Source of the DNA: Acinetobacter gerneri DSM 14967 = CIP 107464 = MTCC 9824
GTDB taxonomy: Bacteria > Pseudomonadota > Gammaproteobacteria > Pseudomonadales > Moraxellaceae
NCBI RefSeq assembly: GCF_000368565.1
Contig: NZ_KB849544.1
Span: 429,994-493,993 of the forward strand
Direction: 5' to 3'
DNA length: 64,000 bases
The stretch's first letter is position 1, and every line of letters begins with the position of its first letter. Under the pieces are notes generated by a model. That model was given only the letters and a program-made list of their open reading frames with translations. It searched no databases and was not told the origin of the DNA. The position numbers were made by a program, and so were the translations under genes. This document shows positions 9,646 to 18,653 of the stretch, in pieces.

Positions 9646-10266
9646 ATGCTGACATTTCTTATTCCTTTTCTTATTGCAGTCACCTTATTAACCCTTACGC
9701 CAGGTTTAGATACTGCACTGATTATTAGAACTGCGACCGTTGAAAATAAACAAACTGCATTAAAAGCAGCACTCGGTATCAACTTAGGCTGTATCTTGTG
9801 GGGCATACTTGTGGCGTTTGGTGTGGCAACCATTTTGCAGCAATCTATTATCGCATTTACAATTTTAAAATGGTGTGGTGCAGCTTATTTGGCATGGATC
9901 GGAATAAAACTTCTCATACATCCTCAACAGCATATTGATATCGAAGCAAATTTAACACTTAAATCAAATCCAAATTGGTTTCTGCGTGGGCTATTTGGCA
10001 ATTTACTGAACCCGAAAATAGGCATTTTTTATATTTCATTTTTACCACAATTTGTACCGACACATGCGACACATCCAAGCTTATGGATCATGTTCCTCGT
10101 CTTTTTACATGTATTTATTGGTTTTACTTGGTGCAATTTTCTAATATTTTTCTCGCAAAAATTAAATCATTTACTGAAAAGTAGAAATTTCATTAAAAAC
10201 ATGGACAGAGTGACTGGCATTATATTTTTTGCGTTTGCGATTAAATTAGTTTTCAGTAAAAGATAA
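9646..10266 (+). CDS. LysE-family translocator
   Basis: A 206-residue membrane protein with six predicted helices. The N-terminal pattern FLIAVTLLTLTPGLDTALIIR and the following KAALGINLGC are typical of the LysE/RhtB amino-acid exporter family, as is the central GLFGNLLNPKIGIFYISFLPQFV segment. It probably exports an amino acid or derivative; the substrate cannot be told from sequence. No clear ribosome-binding site precedes the ATG. It lies between the putA terminator and trmA and is probably expressed from its own promoter. Confidence 0.85.
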   Translation: MLTFLIPFLIAVTLLTLTPGLDTALIIRTATVENKQTALKAALGINLGCILWGILVAFGVATILQQSIIAFTILKWCGAAYLAWIGIKLLIHPQQHIDIEANLTLKSNPNWFLRGLFGNLLNPKIGIFYISFLPQFVPTHATHPSLWIMFLVFLHVFIGFTWCNFLIFFSQKLNHLLKSRNFIKNMDRVTGIIFFAFAIKLVFSKR

Positions 10267-10363
10267 ATTTGAAATCATCGTGCAAATGAAAACTTTCCCA
10301 AGCTAAAAACATGTTTTTTTGATACCATGCTCTTTTGCACTATGTTTGTGATTTTTCTGTTTT

Positions 10364-11449
10364 ATGACTGCATCTTATCAACAACAGCTTCAAGCCAAAA
10401 TCGATCGAATTACTGAACAATTTTCAGAGTTTAATCCACCTGCTCTCGAAGTGTTCCAATCGCCTGAACAACATTTCCGTATGCGTGCAGAGTTTCGCAT
10501 TTGGCATACTGAAAATGATATGTTCTATGCAATGTTTGAACGCAATACAGAAGATCAACAGAAAAAAGTGATTCGTATTGATCAGTTCCCTATTGCTGAT
10601 GAAAATATCAACCGTTTAATGCCTGTACTTTTAAATGAACTTAAAGCCGATGAAGTTTTATCTAAGCGACTTTTTGAAGTGCATTTTATAACGACATTAA
10701 AAGGTGAAACACTGGTTTCACTGATTTATCACCGCAAACTTGACGAAGATTGGCAACCCAAAGCGACCGCGCTTGCAGAAAAATTAAATATCAAAATGAT
10801 TGGTCGTAGCCGTGGGCAAAAATTCGTTTTGAGTGACGAGTTTGTGGTTGAAGAATTACAGGTTTTTGATCGTACATTTAAATATAAACAAATCGAAAGT
10901 AGCTTTACTCAACCCAACGCTCAAGTTTGTCAAAAAATGTTGGAATGGGCATGTAATTCTGTCGCTGGAGAAAATCAAGATCTACTTGAACTCTACTGCG
11001 GAAATGGCAACTTTACCCTTCCACTTTCGCTACATTTCAAGCGTGTTTTAGCAACCGAATTGGCTAAGTCTTCAGTCTATGCTGCAAAATGGAATATCGA
11101 ACAAAATCATATTGATAATATCCAGATTGCACGTTTATCAGCAGAAGAATTTACTGAAGCCTATCAAAGTAAACGTGAATTTAGACGTTTACAAGAAGCG
11201 GAAATTGATATCCAAAGTTATCAATTTGATACCGTGTTTGTCGATCCTCCACGTGCAGGGATCGATGATGACACATTGAAATTATTACAAGATTTTGATC
11301 GTATTTTATATATTTCATGCAATCCAGATACTTTGTTTGAAAATCTAAAAACACTGACACAAACGCATAAAATTGAAAAATTTGCGTTATTTGATCAATT
11401 TCCATATACCCACCATGTCGAATCTGGCGTACTGCTACAAAAGATTTAA
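10364..11449 (+). CDS. trmA: tRNA (uracil-54-C5)-methyltransferase
   Basis: A 361-residue SAM-dependent enzyme that makes ribothymidine at position 54 in the T-loop of tRNAs. Seen in the sequence: the SAM-binding motif [15 protein letters not shown], the DPPRAG motif, the catalytic nucleophile in YISCNPDTL (Cys319) and the C-terminal base in HHVESG (Glu353). The Cys-Glu separation and total length agree with E. coli TrmA. There is no TRAM domain, which separates it from RlmD-type rRNA enzymes. It is monocistronic. Confidence 0.93.
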   Translation: MTASYQQQLQAKIDRITEQFSEFNPPALEVFQSPEQHFRMRAEFRIWHTENDMFYAMFERNTEDQQKKVIRIDQFPIADENINRLMPVLLNELKADEVLSKRLFEVHFITTLKGETLVSLIYHRKLDEDWQPKATALAEKLNIKMIGRSRGQKFVLSDEFVVEELQVFDRTFKYKQIESSFTQPNAQVCQKMLEWACNSVAGENQDLLELYCGNGNFTLPLSLHFKRVLATELAKSSVYAAKWNIEQNHIDNIQIARLSAEEFTEAYQSKREFRRLQEAEIDIQSYQFDTVFVDPPRAGIDDDTLKLLQDFDRILYISCNPDTLFENLKTLTQTHKIEKFALFDQFPYTHHVESGVLLQKI

Positions 11450-11472
11450 ACAATTTATTTCATTGTAAAAAT

Positions 11473-11499
11473 TGCCATATTATTTATGTGGCATTTTTA
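11473..11499 (+). terminator. Weak terminator-like hairpin after trmA
   Basis: Short stem TGCCA/TGGCA with an AT-rich loop followed by TTTTTAT. The stem is only 5 bp, so confidence is modest. Confidence 0.4.
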
Positions 11500-11690
11500 T
11501 ACGATATATTCATAAGTAAATCATTTAGTTAATTAGACCCTTTTATAAGATACTGGTCATTATTTTGTCATACACTTGTTTTAATGCGCAAAATTGAAGC
11601 ATTTGAACGCATAAGGTCATCATGCAAGACTTGTATTTTATTTTATATTGGCTATATTTCGAACTATGTTTGGCTATGTATGAAGGCTCT

Positions 11691-11918
11691 ATGAGTTTTT
11701 GGCAAAAGCTGTTTATGGCAAATCAACAGCATAACGAGCATAAAAATCAAATTGCTTGTGTTGAAAATGATTGCTCTTGTAAGTCTAACGATCAGCTTCT
11801 CAAAGCGTTGTTAAATGCACATGATGAAGATGTGATTGCTGGAATTAAAAAAGTATTAATGTCGCGAGGCTTTAATAAAAAAGAGTTAAACGATCTTCTG
11901 CATCCACCTATTCAATAG
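11691..11918 (+). CDS. Small protein of unknown function with a Cys cluster
   Basis: A 75-residue soluble protein (starts MSFWQKLFMANQ). Residues 25-34 contain a CVENDCSCKS cluster, i.e. C-x4-C-x-C, which could bind a metal or form a redox site; the C-terminal half (LLKALLNAHDEDVIAGIKKVLMSRGFNKKEL) looks helical. I chose ATG 11691 because GAAGG lies eight bases before it. An in-frame ATG at 11622, also with AAGG upstream, would add a 23-residue hydrophobic, Tyr-rich stretch that might act as a membrane anchor. The family is not recognised. A strong terminator follows. Confidence 0.65.
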   Translation: MSFWQKLFMANQQHNEHKNQIACVENDCSCKSNDQLLKALLNAHDEDVIAGIKKVLMSRGFNKKELNDLLHPPIQ

Positions 11919-11932
11919 TCATGGATGGCAAC

Positions 11933-11963
11933 AAAAAGCACTTAGACCTCTAAGTGCTTTTTT
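11933..11963 (+). terminator. Intrinsic terminator
   Basis: Perfect 14-bp stem (AAAAAGCACTTAGA with its complement) around a CC loop, ending in a T-run. One of the strongest hairpins in the window. Confidence 0.9.
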
Positions 11964-12151
11964 ATTTTCATTTTAATATCTTGCTAAGCACGATCATATT
12001 TTCCTTCATCTCAAAAAAATTGATCTAAGCGAAGCCAATGACCGAAAATCCCCCCTTAAATATGCCGATTGCCCCCTTTTTTTGATCATTAAAAATATGA
12101 TTCACTCATCATGTCTAAGTTATTTATTCAAAATGATATTCTCATTATTTT

Positions 12152-12168
12152 CTGTTCGGGAAGAACAG
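12152..12168. promoter_or_regulatory. Inverted repeat upstream of the FadL-type gene
   Basis: CTGTTC-GGGAA-GAACAG, a 6-5-6 inverted repeat about 85 bp before the start codon at 12251. It is the only clear symmetrical site in the 287-bp region 11964-12250, which is otherwise AT-rich. It could be an operator or a small leader hairpin. Confidence 0.35.
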
Positions 12169-12250
12169 ACATAGCACCGTGAATTTAAATAGCTCAGATA
12201 TAAAAATGAATGACAATGAATATAAAATAATCACACAAGGATCGTGAGCA

Positions 12251-13489
12251 ATGAAATTAAAGCCCGTCATTTTAAGTTTAGTTAGCTTATTGCCCAGTGC
12301 CTATATACATGCAGCCGCACTCGACCAATCAGGACAGTCGATTTTAGCTTTTCTGGAAGATAATAATTATTTTGAAGCCAGTATAACCGCAGTTGATCCC
12401 CACATCTCAGGACAAGTCCGTAATCGTGCTGATTTGGTCGGTGATAGCCAAGATCTAAGTACAGGCAATATGGGGAATAATTTTCAATATTATAATGCTG
12501 CACTCAAATTGCAATTGAACGATCAATTCGCCTTTGGACTGATCTATGATCAGCCTTATGGAGCGGATATTCGCTACCCGATGAAGCCCAATAATACTTT
12601 TTCAGATAATGAAATAAGTCAGCAAGCCACCTCAGTCAATGTCGATACACAAAACGTCAATTTGATATTGGGATATTCTCCAGTCAAAAATTTCCAAGTC
12701 TATGCAGGACCCGTTTATCAAACTGTAAAGGGAAATGTTGCGCTTCGGGGTAATTCTTATAGTATTTTCAGTGGCTATGATGCCAATTTTAAAGAAGACC
12801 ATGCATTTGGTTGGTTAGCAGGACTGTCCTATCAAATTCCTGAGATTGCCTTAAAAGCTGCTATTACCTATCGCTCAAAAATAGACCATGATATTGATGC
12901 CCGTGAAAGCATCTATGGACAAGCCCTAGAACTAACTCAAGCCAATAAAACTAAAATTAGTACACCGCAATCTGTCAATATCGATTTTCAAACAGGTGTT
13001 TATAAAGATACTTTGGCCTATGCCAATTTACGTTGGGTCAACTGGAAAGATTTTGTGATACGTCCTACCCAGTTTGGCGCGATGACTGAAATGGCAACTG
13101 GGGAAATGACGCAGGGCTTATATGATGGTGGTTTTAATCTTGATGGTTATCAAAAAGATCAATATGGCATTACCTTAGGTCTAGGACACCAATTCAATCA
13201 ACAATGGAGCGCTTCAGGAGAAGTCAGTTGGGACTCTGGTACGGGCAATCCTGCTTCCACCCTCAACCCAACGAAGGGTTCTGTCGGTGTTGGCTTGGGT
13301 GTGCAGTTTAACCCTGCACAAAATTATTTTATTGCGGCTGGCGTGAAGTATCTTTGGCTAGGTGATGCAACTGCTGAAGATGGTACATATTACCTCCCTA
13401 TTCCGGGTATCAAACCTATCGCGGAACAAGCAGATTTTAAAGATAATTATGCGATGGCTTATGGTTTGAAAATTGGTTACCGATTCTAA
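12251..13489 (+). CDS. FadL/OmpP1/TodX-family outer-membrane channel
   Basis: A 412-residue outer-membrane protein with a signal peptide (cleavage expected after the HAA near residue 22) and a C-terminal amphipathic strand ending in aromatic-basic residues (GLKIGYRF), as needed for beta-barrel insertion. The body alternates short beta-strand patterns such as FAFGLIYDQPYGADIRYP, typical of FadL-type channels that carry long-chain fatty acids or aromatic hydrocarbons across the outer membrane. The nearby phenol cluster makes an aromatic substrate thinkable but there is no direct link: two other transcription units lie between. AAGGA is found 9-13 bases before the ATG. Confidence 0.82.
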   Translation: MKLKPVILSLVSLLPSAYIHAAALDQSGQSILAFLEDNNYFEASITAVDPHISGQVRNRADLVGDSQDLSTGNMGNNFQYYNAALKLQLNDQFAFGLIYDQPYGADIRYPMKPNNTFSDNEISQQATSVNVDTQNVNLILGYSPVKNFQVYAGPVYQTVKGNVALRGNSYSIFSGYDANFKEDHAFGWLAGLSYQIPEIALKAAITYRSKIDHDIDARESIYGQALELTQANKTKISTPQSVNIDFQTGVYKDTLAYANLRWVNWKDFVIRPTQFGAMTEMATGEMTQGLYDGGFNLDGYQKDQYGITLGLGHQFNQQWSASGEVSWDSGTGNPASTLNPTKGSVGVGLGVQFNPAQNYFIAAGVKYLWLGDATAEDGTYYLPIPGIKPIAEQADFKDNYAMAYGLKIGYRF

Positions 13490-13506
13490 ACTTTGTTGAT
13501 AGCAAA

Positions 13507-13544
13507 AGTTGATCAGAAAAATTTATCGTGCTTTCTGATCAACT
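13507..13544 (+). terminator. Long hairpin after the FadL-type gene
   Basis: A 13-bp perfect stem AGTTGATCAGAAA/TTTCTGATCAACT with a 12-base loop. It is not followed by a T-run, so it may act as a 3-prime stabiliser or bidirectional barrier rather than a classic terminator. Confidence 0.5.
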
Positions 13545-13548
13545 ACTA

Positions 13549-13604
13549 GGTTTTGTTCAATTTTAGCTGATAACTAAATTCAGTTGTAAAATGTCAACAA
13601 ACCC
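13549..13604. repeat. 56-bp remnant of the IS5-type MITE family
   Basis: The right 50 bases match the right end of the 264-bp element at 32720-32983 (shared CAATTTTAGCT, TTCAGTTGT, AAATGTCAACA, ending in CCC). The left end GGTTTTGTTCAATTTTA is itself a degenerate copy of the terminal repeat, and both ends are bordered by TA. It looks like an internally deleted copy. It lies between the converging FadL-type and LysR genes. Confidence 0.65.
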
Positions 13605-13622
13605 TAGTATTTAGAATGAAAC

Positions 13623-14528
13623 TTAAGGCTCCAACGACTTATTTTTACCATAAAATTCATTTGAATATTGCTCGATAAATTTGACCAACATCTGTAAGCT
13701 TTTATTCCATGTTTTCGGCTGATTGGCAATCAAATAAGTTTTTGAAAATGCCAAAGGTTCATCCAATTCAAAGATTTTCAATTGATCACAATACGGTGAT
13801 TGCAAAATATAGCGCTCAGGCAAAATCGCACAGCCCATCGATAGCAATACACAATTTATAATACCGTCCAAGCTTCCCATTTCTATAATCTGAGAAGCAG
13901 GTACATGATGGCTTTGTAAAAATAATTCAATAACTCGACGATATGAGCACCCTTGTTTAAATGCTATAAACCGTGAATTGTGTAATGATTTTGCATTCAA
14001 CTCTATTTCACTTTGTTTAGAGCTCACCAGTACCAGTTTCTCAGTCCAAACATGCATACTAAACAAATTTTCGATTGGATCACTATGTGCAACAAAAGCA
14101 CAGTCTATTTTCCAGTTTTCAACTAAATCAATTAATTCACGCGTAGGTGCTGTATGCAAATCCAATTGAAAACGTGAATTGTGCTGAAAAATATATTGAA
14201 ATAATGCAGGTAAATGCATCGCAGCAGCAGTTTCCATACTGCCCATTTTTACAGCAAAGGCTTGCTGATCGTCAGATAAAAAATGCGCCTTTGCCTGATG
14301 ATGCAAGCGGACAATTTGTTCGGCATATCTCAACAAATCCTGACCCGCACTGGTGGCCTGTATAGGTGTCTGTCGAGTGACAATTTCACAATTCAGTTCA
14401 TTTTCTAACTTTTTGATATGATTGGTAATATTGGATTGAACTGTATGTAAATGCTGTGCAGCATGAGAAAAACTGCCGTATTTTAGAACTGCCAAAAAAA
14501 TTTCTAAAGATTTGAATTGCACAAGCAC
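13623..14528 (-). CDS. LysR-family transcriptional regulator
   Basis: A 301-residue LysR protein: N-terminal winged helix-turn-helix (FKSLEIFLAVLKYGSFSHAAQHLHTVQSN split over residues 5-34) and a periplasmic-binding-type effector domain from about 90. It is divergent from the MFS exporter gene starting at 14615, with 86 bp between, the standard layout for a LysR protein controlling its neighbour. GTG at 14528 is the start used; a second GTG two codons later is possible. The effector cannot be predicted. Confidence 0.88.
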   Translation of the reverse strand: MLVQFKSLEIFLAVLKYGSFSHAAQHLHTVQSNITNHIKKLENELNCEIVTRQTPIQATSAGQDLLRYAEQIVRLHHQAKAHFLSDDQQAFAVKMGSMETAAAMHLPALFQYIFQHNSRFQLDLHTAPTRELIDLVENWKIDCAFVAHSDPIENLFSMHVWTEKLVLVSSKQSEIELNAKSLHNSRFIAFKQGCSYRRVIELFLQSHHVPASQIIEMGSLDGIINCVLLSMGCAILPERYILQSPYCDQLKIFELDEPLAFSKTYLIANQPKTWNKSLQMLVKFIEQYSNEFYGKNKSLEP

Positions 14529-14614
14529 TATCTCAATTTAAGATACCATATATCAATCTAAATCATTTTACCTGATAATCAAGATAGGATTTAATAAACT
14601 CAAATAGAATTGGG

Positions 14615-15862
14615 ATGTTTTCGATGAATGGAAGCACTTTAGAACAACAACCGTTAAACCATACAGATCAGTCCAAACAGATTAAACAATATATCTTGGC
14701 GGCAATTCTTGCCTTAGCCACCGTGCATTCCTTGGGTCGTTTCGCATTTACTCCACTTTTACCTTACTTTATTTCAGATGAATTGTTTAGCATTTCTCAA
14801 GGTGCTGATTTAGCCACAAGCAACTATTTAGGTTATTTATTGGGTGCTTTGGCTGCTATTTTTTTCTCAACACCACAGCAGCTTAAAAAATTTCTTCTGG
14901 TCAGTTTGGTCATTAACACCTGTATGACGATCGCGCAATGTTTTATTGCCGACTTTCAATGGGTCCTTTTGCTTAGGCTATTGAATGGGATTACCAATGG
15001 CATTGTTTTTGTCTTGGCCCCTGCTTTAGTCCTTGAATGGTTACATGAAAAAGGTAAGTCTAATCTAAGTGGTTTGGTCTATTTTGGGGTCAGCGGTGGC
15101 TTGATTTTAAGTGGAATTTTAGTCAGCGCATTTGCTGATATGTTTCATGCCCAATCCCGCTGGATTCCAATCGCTATCGCAGCGATTCCAATGACAATAT
15201 ATAGCCTTTACTATCTAGCTAAAATCCAACTTCAACCCAACCCTCATCTTGCAGATAAAACTAAAACTGAAGCTAGTACTAATACAAAGACCAAAACTGC
15301 TTTATTTGATCGAAACAGTACACCTTTGTTTTTAGCTTATATCGGCGCAGGTCTTGGTTATATTTTACCCATGACATTTTTACCGACCTTAAGCCATAGC
15401 GTACTGCATGAAGGTTCTTTTATCGCTAATAATATTTGGGTAATTACTTCACTTTCATCATTAATATTCACAGTATTTTGGAATCAAATCGGCGCAAAAT
15501 TTGGTGACCGTTTTGCAATATCTTTATCCTATTGGGTGCAAGGTTTCGGAGTACTGGCTGTGCTTATTTTCCCCAATACTTTTGGTATTTTAATCTGTGC
15601 CATCTTTGTTGGCGCAGGATTTTTAGGCTCAGTCATGTGTACTCAACGTTTGGCTCGCTATTTCCAACCTCATCAAGGACCTAAACTTTCTGCGGCGATG
15701 ATTACTATCTACGCAGGAGCGCAACTGTTCGGCCCAGGATTGGCAAAATGGATGATGCAAAATGGTGCTTCACTCACTCAATCCTTTTTGATTGGGCTAA
15801 TTGCGTTTATCTGGGGAATTATTTGGATGTTCTTTGTGCCGAAGACCAAAAAAGTTCAGTAA
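14615..15862 (+). CDS. YbfB/YjiJ-type MFS transporter
   Basis: A 415-residue major facilitator protein with about 12 membrane helices. The start of the membrane part, LATVHSLGRFAFTPLLPYF, with Gly-Arg-Phe-Ala-Phe-Thr-Pro-Leu-Leu-Pro, is the hallmark of the YbfB/YjiJ group. A hydrophilic loop lies between the two six-helix halves (about 205-230, rich in Lys/Thr). The substrate is unknown. ATG 14624 (nine bases later) has a GGGA eight bases upstream and is an alternative start. Control by the divergent LysR gene is likely. Confidence 0.82.
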   Translation: MFSMNGSTLEQQPLNHTDQSKQIKQYILAAILALATVHSLGRFAFTPLLPYFISDELFSISQGADLATSNYLGYLLGALAAIFFSTPQQLKKFLLVSLVINTCMTIAQCFIADFQWVLLLRLLNGITNGIVFVLAPALVLEWLHEKGKSNLSGLVYFGVSGGLILSGILVSAFADMFHAQSRWIPIAIAAIPMTIYSLYYLAKIQLQPNPHLADKTKTEASTNTKTKTALFDRNSTPLFLAYIGAGLGYILPMTFLPTLSHSVLHEGSFIANNIWVITSLSSLIFTVFWNQIGAKFGDRFAISLSYWVQGFGVLAVLIFPNTFGILICAIFVGAGFLGSVMCTQRLARYFQPHQGPKLSAAMITIYAGAQLFGPGLAKWMMQNGASLTQSFLIGLIAFIWGIIWMFFVPKTKKVQ

Positions 15863-15975
15863 TATGGTCTTATTACCGACACATTTTCTTAAAATCAAAA
15901 CTTAAAAGTCATTTATTATTCACACAAAAAAGCTATGCTAAATAAATGATAATGAAATCATCATAAGGAATAACA

Positions 15976-16224
15976 ATGAAAAAAATCATGTTGGTCTTGG
16001 CTGGATGCCTAAGTTTAGGGCTGGCATCTTGTAGCAAGATGCCATCAGAGTGTCAAAAAACTTGGGAAAATATTGAAAAAGTGGCTAAAAGTAGTGGCAT
16101 TCCAGATGAAGCTTTAAAAAATCAGAAAAAAGCTTTTGAAGAACAAATTACGAATATGCCTAAAGACCAAGCCAACTCAAACTGTAAGGCTCAAAACAGT
16201 GTCATGGAAAAGCTCAATAACTGA
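15976..16224 (+). CDS. Small DUF5339-type lipoprotein
   Basis: An 82-residue secreted protein with a lipobox (LASC, Cys at residue 19) and a short mature domain containing two more Cys residues (SECQKTW and SNCKAQN) that could form a disulfide. The layout resembles the small DUF5339 proteins common in Acinetobacter; I base this on memory of the pattern. TAAGGAA stands ten bases before the ATG. It converges on mopR. Function unknown. Confidence 0.7.
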   Translation: MKKIMLVLAGCLSLGLASCSKMPSECQKTWENIEKVAKSSGIPDEALKNQKKAFEEQITNMPKDQANSNCKAQNSVMEKLNN

Positions 16225-16262
16225 TCCATATATCACATCATCTATTGATCAAAAATGATCAC

Positions 16263-17933
16263 TTAAACCATTTTCTTCAAACGATAATCTAAAGTTGCTC
16301 GACTAATTCCCAGTATTCGAGCAGCTTCAGAGATATTTTGTCCACTTTTTTGCATGGCTGTGCGAATAATTTGCTGCTCATATTTTTCAAGTGAAAATTG
16401 CTCGGTAAACAAGGCATCAACATGATCATAATCACTTGAACTTGCCTGTTCTTGTTCATCTAATTGTGGAAATAAACTACTCAGTTTAATTTCTTGCTGA
16501 TGATCCGTTAATAAAGTTGCCCTTTCAAGTAAATTTTCAAGCTCACGAATATTGCCCGGCCACTCATATTTCATCACAAAATTCTTCGCTTTATCACTTA
16601 ATCCTTTGAGTGTTTTGTCATACAAATTTTCAAAACGACTCAGAAAATGATTAATCAACAAAGGAATATCTTCACGGCGCTCACGTAAAGGTGGAATCAT
16701 CACAGGAAAAATATTCAAGCGATAATATAAATCTGCACGAAACCTTCCATCTTTTACCGCTTGCTGTAAATCCTCATTTGTAGCTGCAACAATACGGACA
16801 TCAACTTTACGGGTCTTGGTATCCCCAACACGCTCAAACTCACCTTCTTGTAACATACGAAGTAAAGCTGCTTGCGCTCGTGGTGAAAGTTCAATGACTT
16901 CATCTAAAAAAATGGTGCCTTGATCCGCCCGTTCAAATTTGCCAATACGGGTCTGCGTCGCCCCTGTAAATGCCCCTTTTTCAACGCCAAAAAGTTCCGA
17001 TTCAATCAAATCTGGTGGAATACATGCACAGTTTACCGCAACAAATGGCGAAGTATTTCGTTGACTATTTTCATGAATACCACGTGCAAATGCTTCCTTA
17101 CCGACACCTGTCTCACCTTGTAACAAGACAGCAACTTTACTCCCTGCAGCTTTAATCAACAAATCACATACTTTTCGATATGCCGCAGATTCACCAATTG
17201 CATTAAATAATGCGTAATCATTCTCAGCATCCGTATAGATATTTTTCTTTAATTCATTGAGTTCAGCCTGTAAGGCAATAATTTCATCGGATACAGGATC
17301 TGGTGACATAAAGCGGATTAATTCATCTGAATTTTCCCACTCTTGTAATGGCTTTCCGATAATTCGACAACACTCATCACCTTTTGCAACACATTGTATT
17401 TCTTGATAAATAATCGTTTGTCCCATCACAAAACTACTGTAGCCACAGGCATAACCCAAAAGCATCCAACAAGCAGGTTCTTCTGATGGACCAAACTCAC
17501 TTAAATGCACTTCGGCTTCAAATGAATTTAGCCAATTAAAATCCGCATAAAATTGTTTTAAATCATGACTTAGTTGCAGTTCATTGACATCGACTTGTAC
17601 CATACCACGAATGCCGTGCATCTGTGGACCTGCCATAAATGCTTCTGCTTCATTTAAATTTGGGCGCAAAATCGAAGTGACTTCGGCATCACGCATCCCT
17701 GCCTGATAACCGCAGCGAATAAAAAAATGCTTAGTTCTTTCTAGTCCCAGCATTTGATGCAAATCTTTTCGCAAATATCCCATCATGCTGGTATGCATTA
17801 ACAGCATGCGATTTTCATCAAACCATATTTGTCCGTGTTTACTATCAAATACAATTTTATCTAACAAATCCTGAATATCTGTGTGTTGTTCCAAGATTTG
17901 CTTATACAGTTTTACATTATTGGCTTGAGGCAT
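16263..17933 (-). CDS. mopR: Phenol-sensing sigma-54 activator MopR (DmpR/MphR type)
   Basis: A 556-residue NtrC-type activator. An N-terminal XylR_N/V4R sensor domain (to about 205) is followed by a linker, an AAA+ domain (Walker A GETGVGKE, sigma-54 contact loop GAFTGA) and a Fis-type helix-turn-helix at the C-terminus (NISEAARILGISRATLDYRL). Counting from ATG 17933, the phenol pocket residues are His106, Trp134 and Tyr176, and the zinc ligands Cys155, Glu178, Cys181 and Cys189; these are the positions I recall for the structurally studied Acinetobacter MopR. That, and AAGGA eight bases upstream, decides this start over ATG 17942. It binds phenol and switches on the divergent mop operon. 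Confidence 0.95.
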   Translation of the reverse strand: MPQANNVKLYKQILEQHTDIQDLLDKIVFDSKHGQIWFDENRMLLMHTSMMGYLRKDLHQMLGLERTKHFFIRCGYQAGMRDAEVTSILRPNLNEAEAFMAGPQMHGIRGMVQVDVNELQLSHDLKQFYADFNWLNSFEAEVHLSEFGPSEEPACWMLLGYACGYSSFVMGQTIIYQEIQCVAKGDECCRIIGKPLQEWENSDELIRFMSPDPVSDEIIALQAELNELKKNIYTDAENDYALFNAIGESAAYRKVCDLLIKAAGSKVAVLLQGETGVGKEAFARGIHENSQRNTSPFVAVNCACIPPDLIESELFGVEKGAFTGATQTRIGKFERADQGTIFLDEVIELSPRAQAALLRMLQEGEFERVGDTKTRKVDVRIVAATNEDLQQAVKDGRFRADLYYRLNIFPVMIPPLRERREDIPLLINHFLSRFENLYDKTLKGLSDKAKNFVMKYEWPGNIRELENLLERATLLTDHQQEIKLSSLFPQLDEQEQASSSDYDHVDALFTEQFSLEKYEQQIIRTAMQKSGQNISEAARILGISRATLDYRLKKMV

Positions 17934-18136
17934 GATATCCATCCTTGGCTATATGTCTTTGGCTATTGAGCTTTGATATTACCTAATTCCGAGCAAAAAG
18001 CTTTACTACCTTATTCTCATAAAAATATACCTTAAAGGCATAATTTTTATAATCTGATTAATTTCATATATTTAAATATTTTTAAACAATTAAACATCCA
18101 TTTTATTAAATTTTAAATTTGTAATTTCAGTAGAGT

Positions 18137-18168
18137 TTTTTGATTTTCACTTTTTCATTAAATCAAAA
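18137..18168. promoter_or_regulatory. Candidate distal MopR upstream activating site
   Basis: Inverted repeat TTTTGATTT (18137-18145) and AAATCAAAA (18160-18168), separated by 14 bases, centred about 130 bp before the expected transcription start of mopK. Position and half-site (TTGAT) resemble DmpR/XylR-type sites. Confidence 0.5.
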
Positions 18169-18176
18169 TAGCATAT

Positions 18177-18192
18177 TTCATCAAATGATGAA
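18177..18192. promoter_or_regulatory. Candidate proximal MopR upstream activating site
   Basis: TTCATCAAATGATGAA, a 7-2-7 perfect palindrome centred about 98 bp before the expected start of transcription. It has the same shape as the TTGATCAATTGATCAA sites bound by DmpR-type activators. Confidence 0.6.
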
Positions 18193-18256
18193 TTTTAAAA
18201 TAACAATATTTGAGTAAATTTTTATAACCTTTTGTATTTTATCAATATATAAAAGT

Positions 18257-18272
18257 TGGCACGACTTTTGGA
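18257..18272 (+). promoter_or_regulatory. Sigma-54 (-24/-12) promoter of mopKLMNOP
   Basis: TGGCACGACTTTTGGA: the -24 GG (18258-18259) and the -12 position (18270-18271) have the required 10-base spacing. The -24 box is perfect (TGGCACG); the -12 box reads TTGG where TTGC is the consensus. A transcription start near 18283 and a leader of about 60 bases to mopK would follow. Confidence 0.8.
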
Positions 18273-18344
18273 ATATATAAAACAAATAAAATGATTGAGC
18301 ATGATGCTCACTAAGTATTTAGGTACTGATAAAAGGAATGTCAA

Positions 18345-18635
18345 ATGGTCAATACCGAAGAAACGCCACAACTCGTCAAATATATACGTGTGACCAATGA
18401 TCGTGCTGCCAAATTCGTAGAGTTTGATTTTGCCATACATGATCCTAGCCTCTATGTTGAATTGGTTTTACCTCAAGCCGCATTTCAACATTTTTGCGAA
18501 ATCAATCATGTCGTCGAAATGACCGAAGAACAACAAGCTGCAAATGATGCCCAAGAAAATAAATGGCGCTACGGCGAAGAACCTACTTTAGTTTCAAATT
18601 CACGTAAAAATTTAGATCAAGACGATCAGATTTAA
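18345..18635 (+). CDS. mopK: Phenol hydroxylase assembly subunit MopK (DmpK/MphK)
   Basis: A 96-residue small protein at the head of the phenol hydroxylase operon. It matches DmpK-type proteins in size, position and pattern (KYIRVTNDRAAKFVEFDFAIHDPSLYVELVLP). In Pseudomonas, DmpK is not part of the active enzyme but is needed for its assembly, probably by helping iron loading of the oxygenase. AAGGA lies eight bases before the ATG. The gene is 18 bp upstream of mopL and is clearly co-transcribed with it. Confidence 0.9.
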   Translation: MVNTEETPQLVKYIRVTNDRAAKFVEFDFAIHDPSLYVELVLPQAAFQHFCEINHVVEMTEEQQAANDAQENKWRYGEEPTLVSNSRKNLDQDDQI

Positions 18636-18653
18636 GTCTATAAGGAGATCCAC

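Noticed and set aside
12152..12168. CTGTTC-GGGAA-GAACAG as a LexA-type SOS box
   Set aside because: The spacing is 9 instead of 8 between CTGT and ACAG, and Acinetobacter is known to lack a classical LexA; kept only as an inverted repeat.
12251..13489. FadL-type channel as a member of the phenol operon
   Set aside because: Plausible by function, but a LysR/MFS pair, a lipoprotein gene and mopR lie between, and no MopR-type site was seen upstream.
17934..17942. ATG 17942 as mopR start
   Set aside because: It overlaps the AAGGA site, and starting at 17933 puts sensor and zinc residues at the numbers known for MopR.
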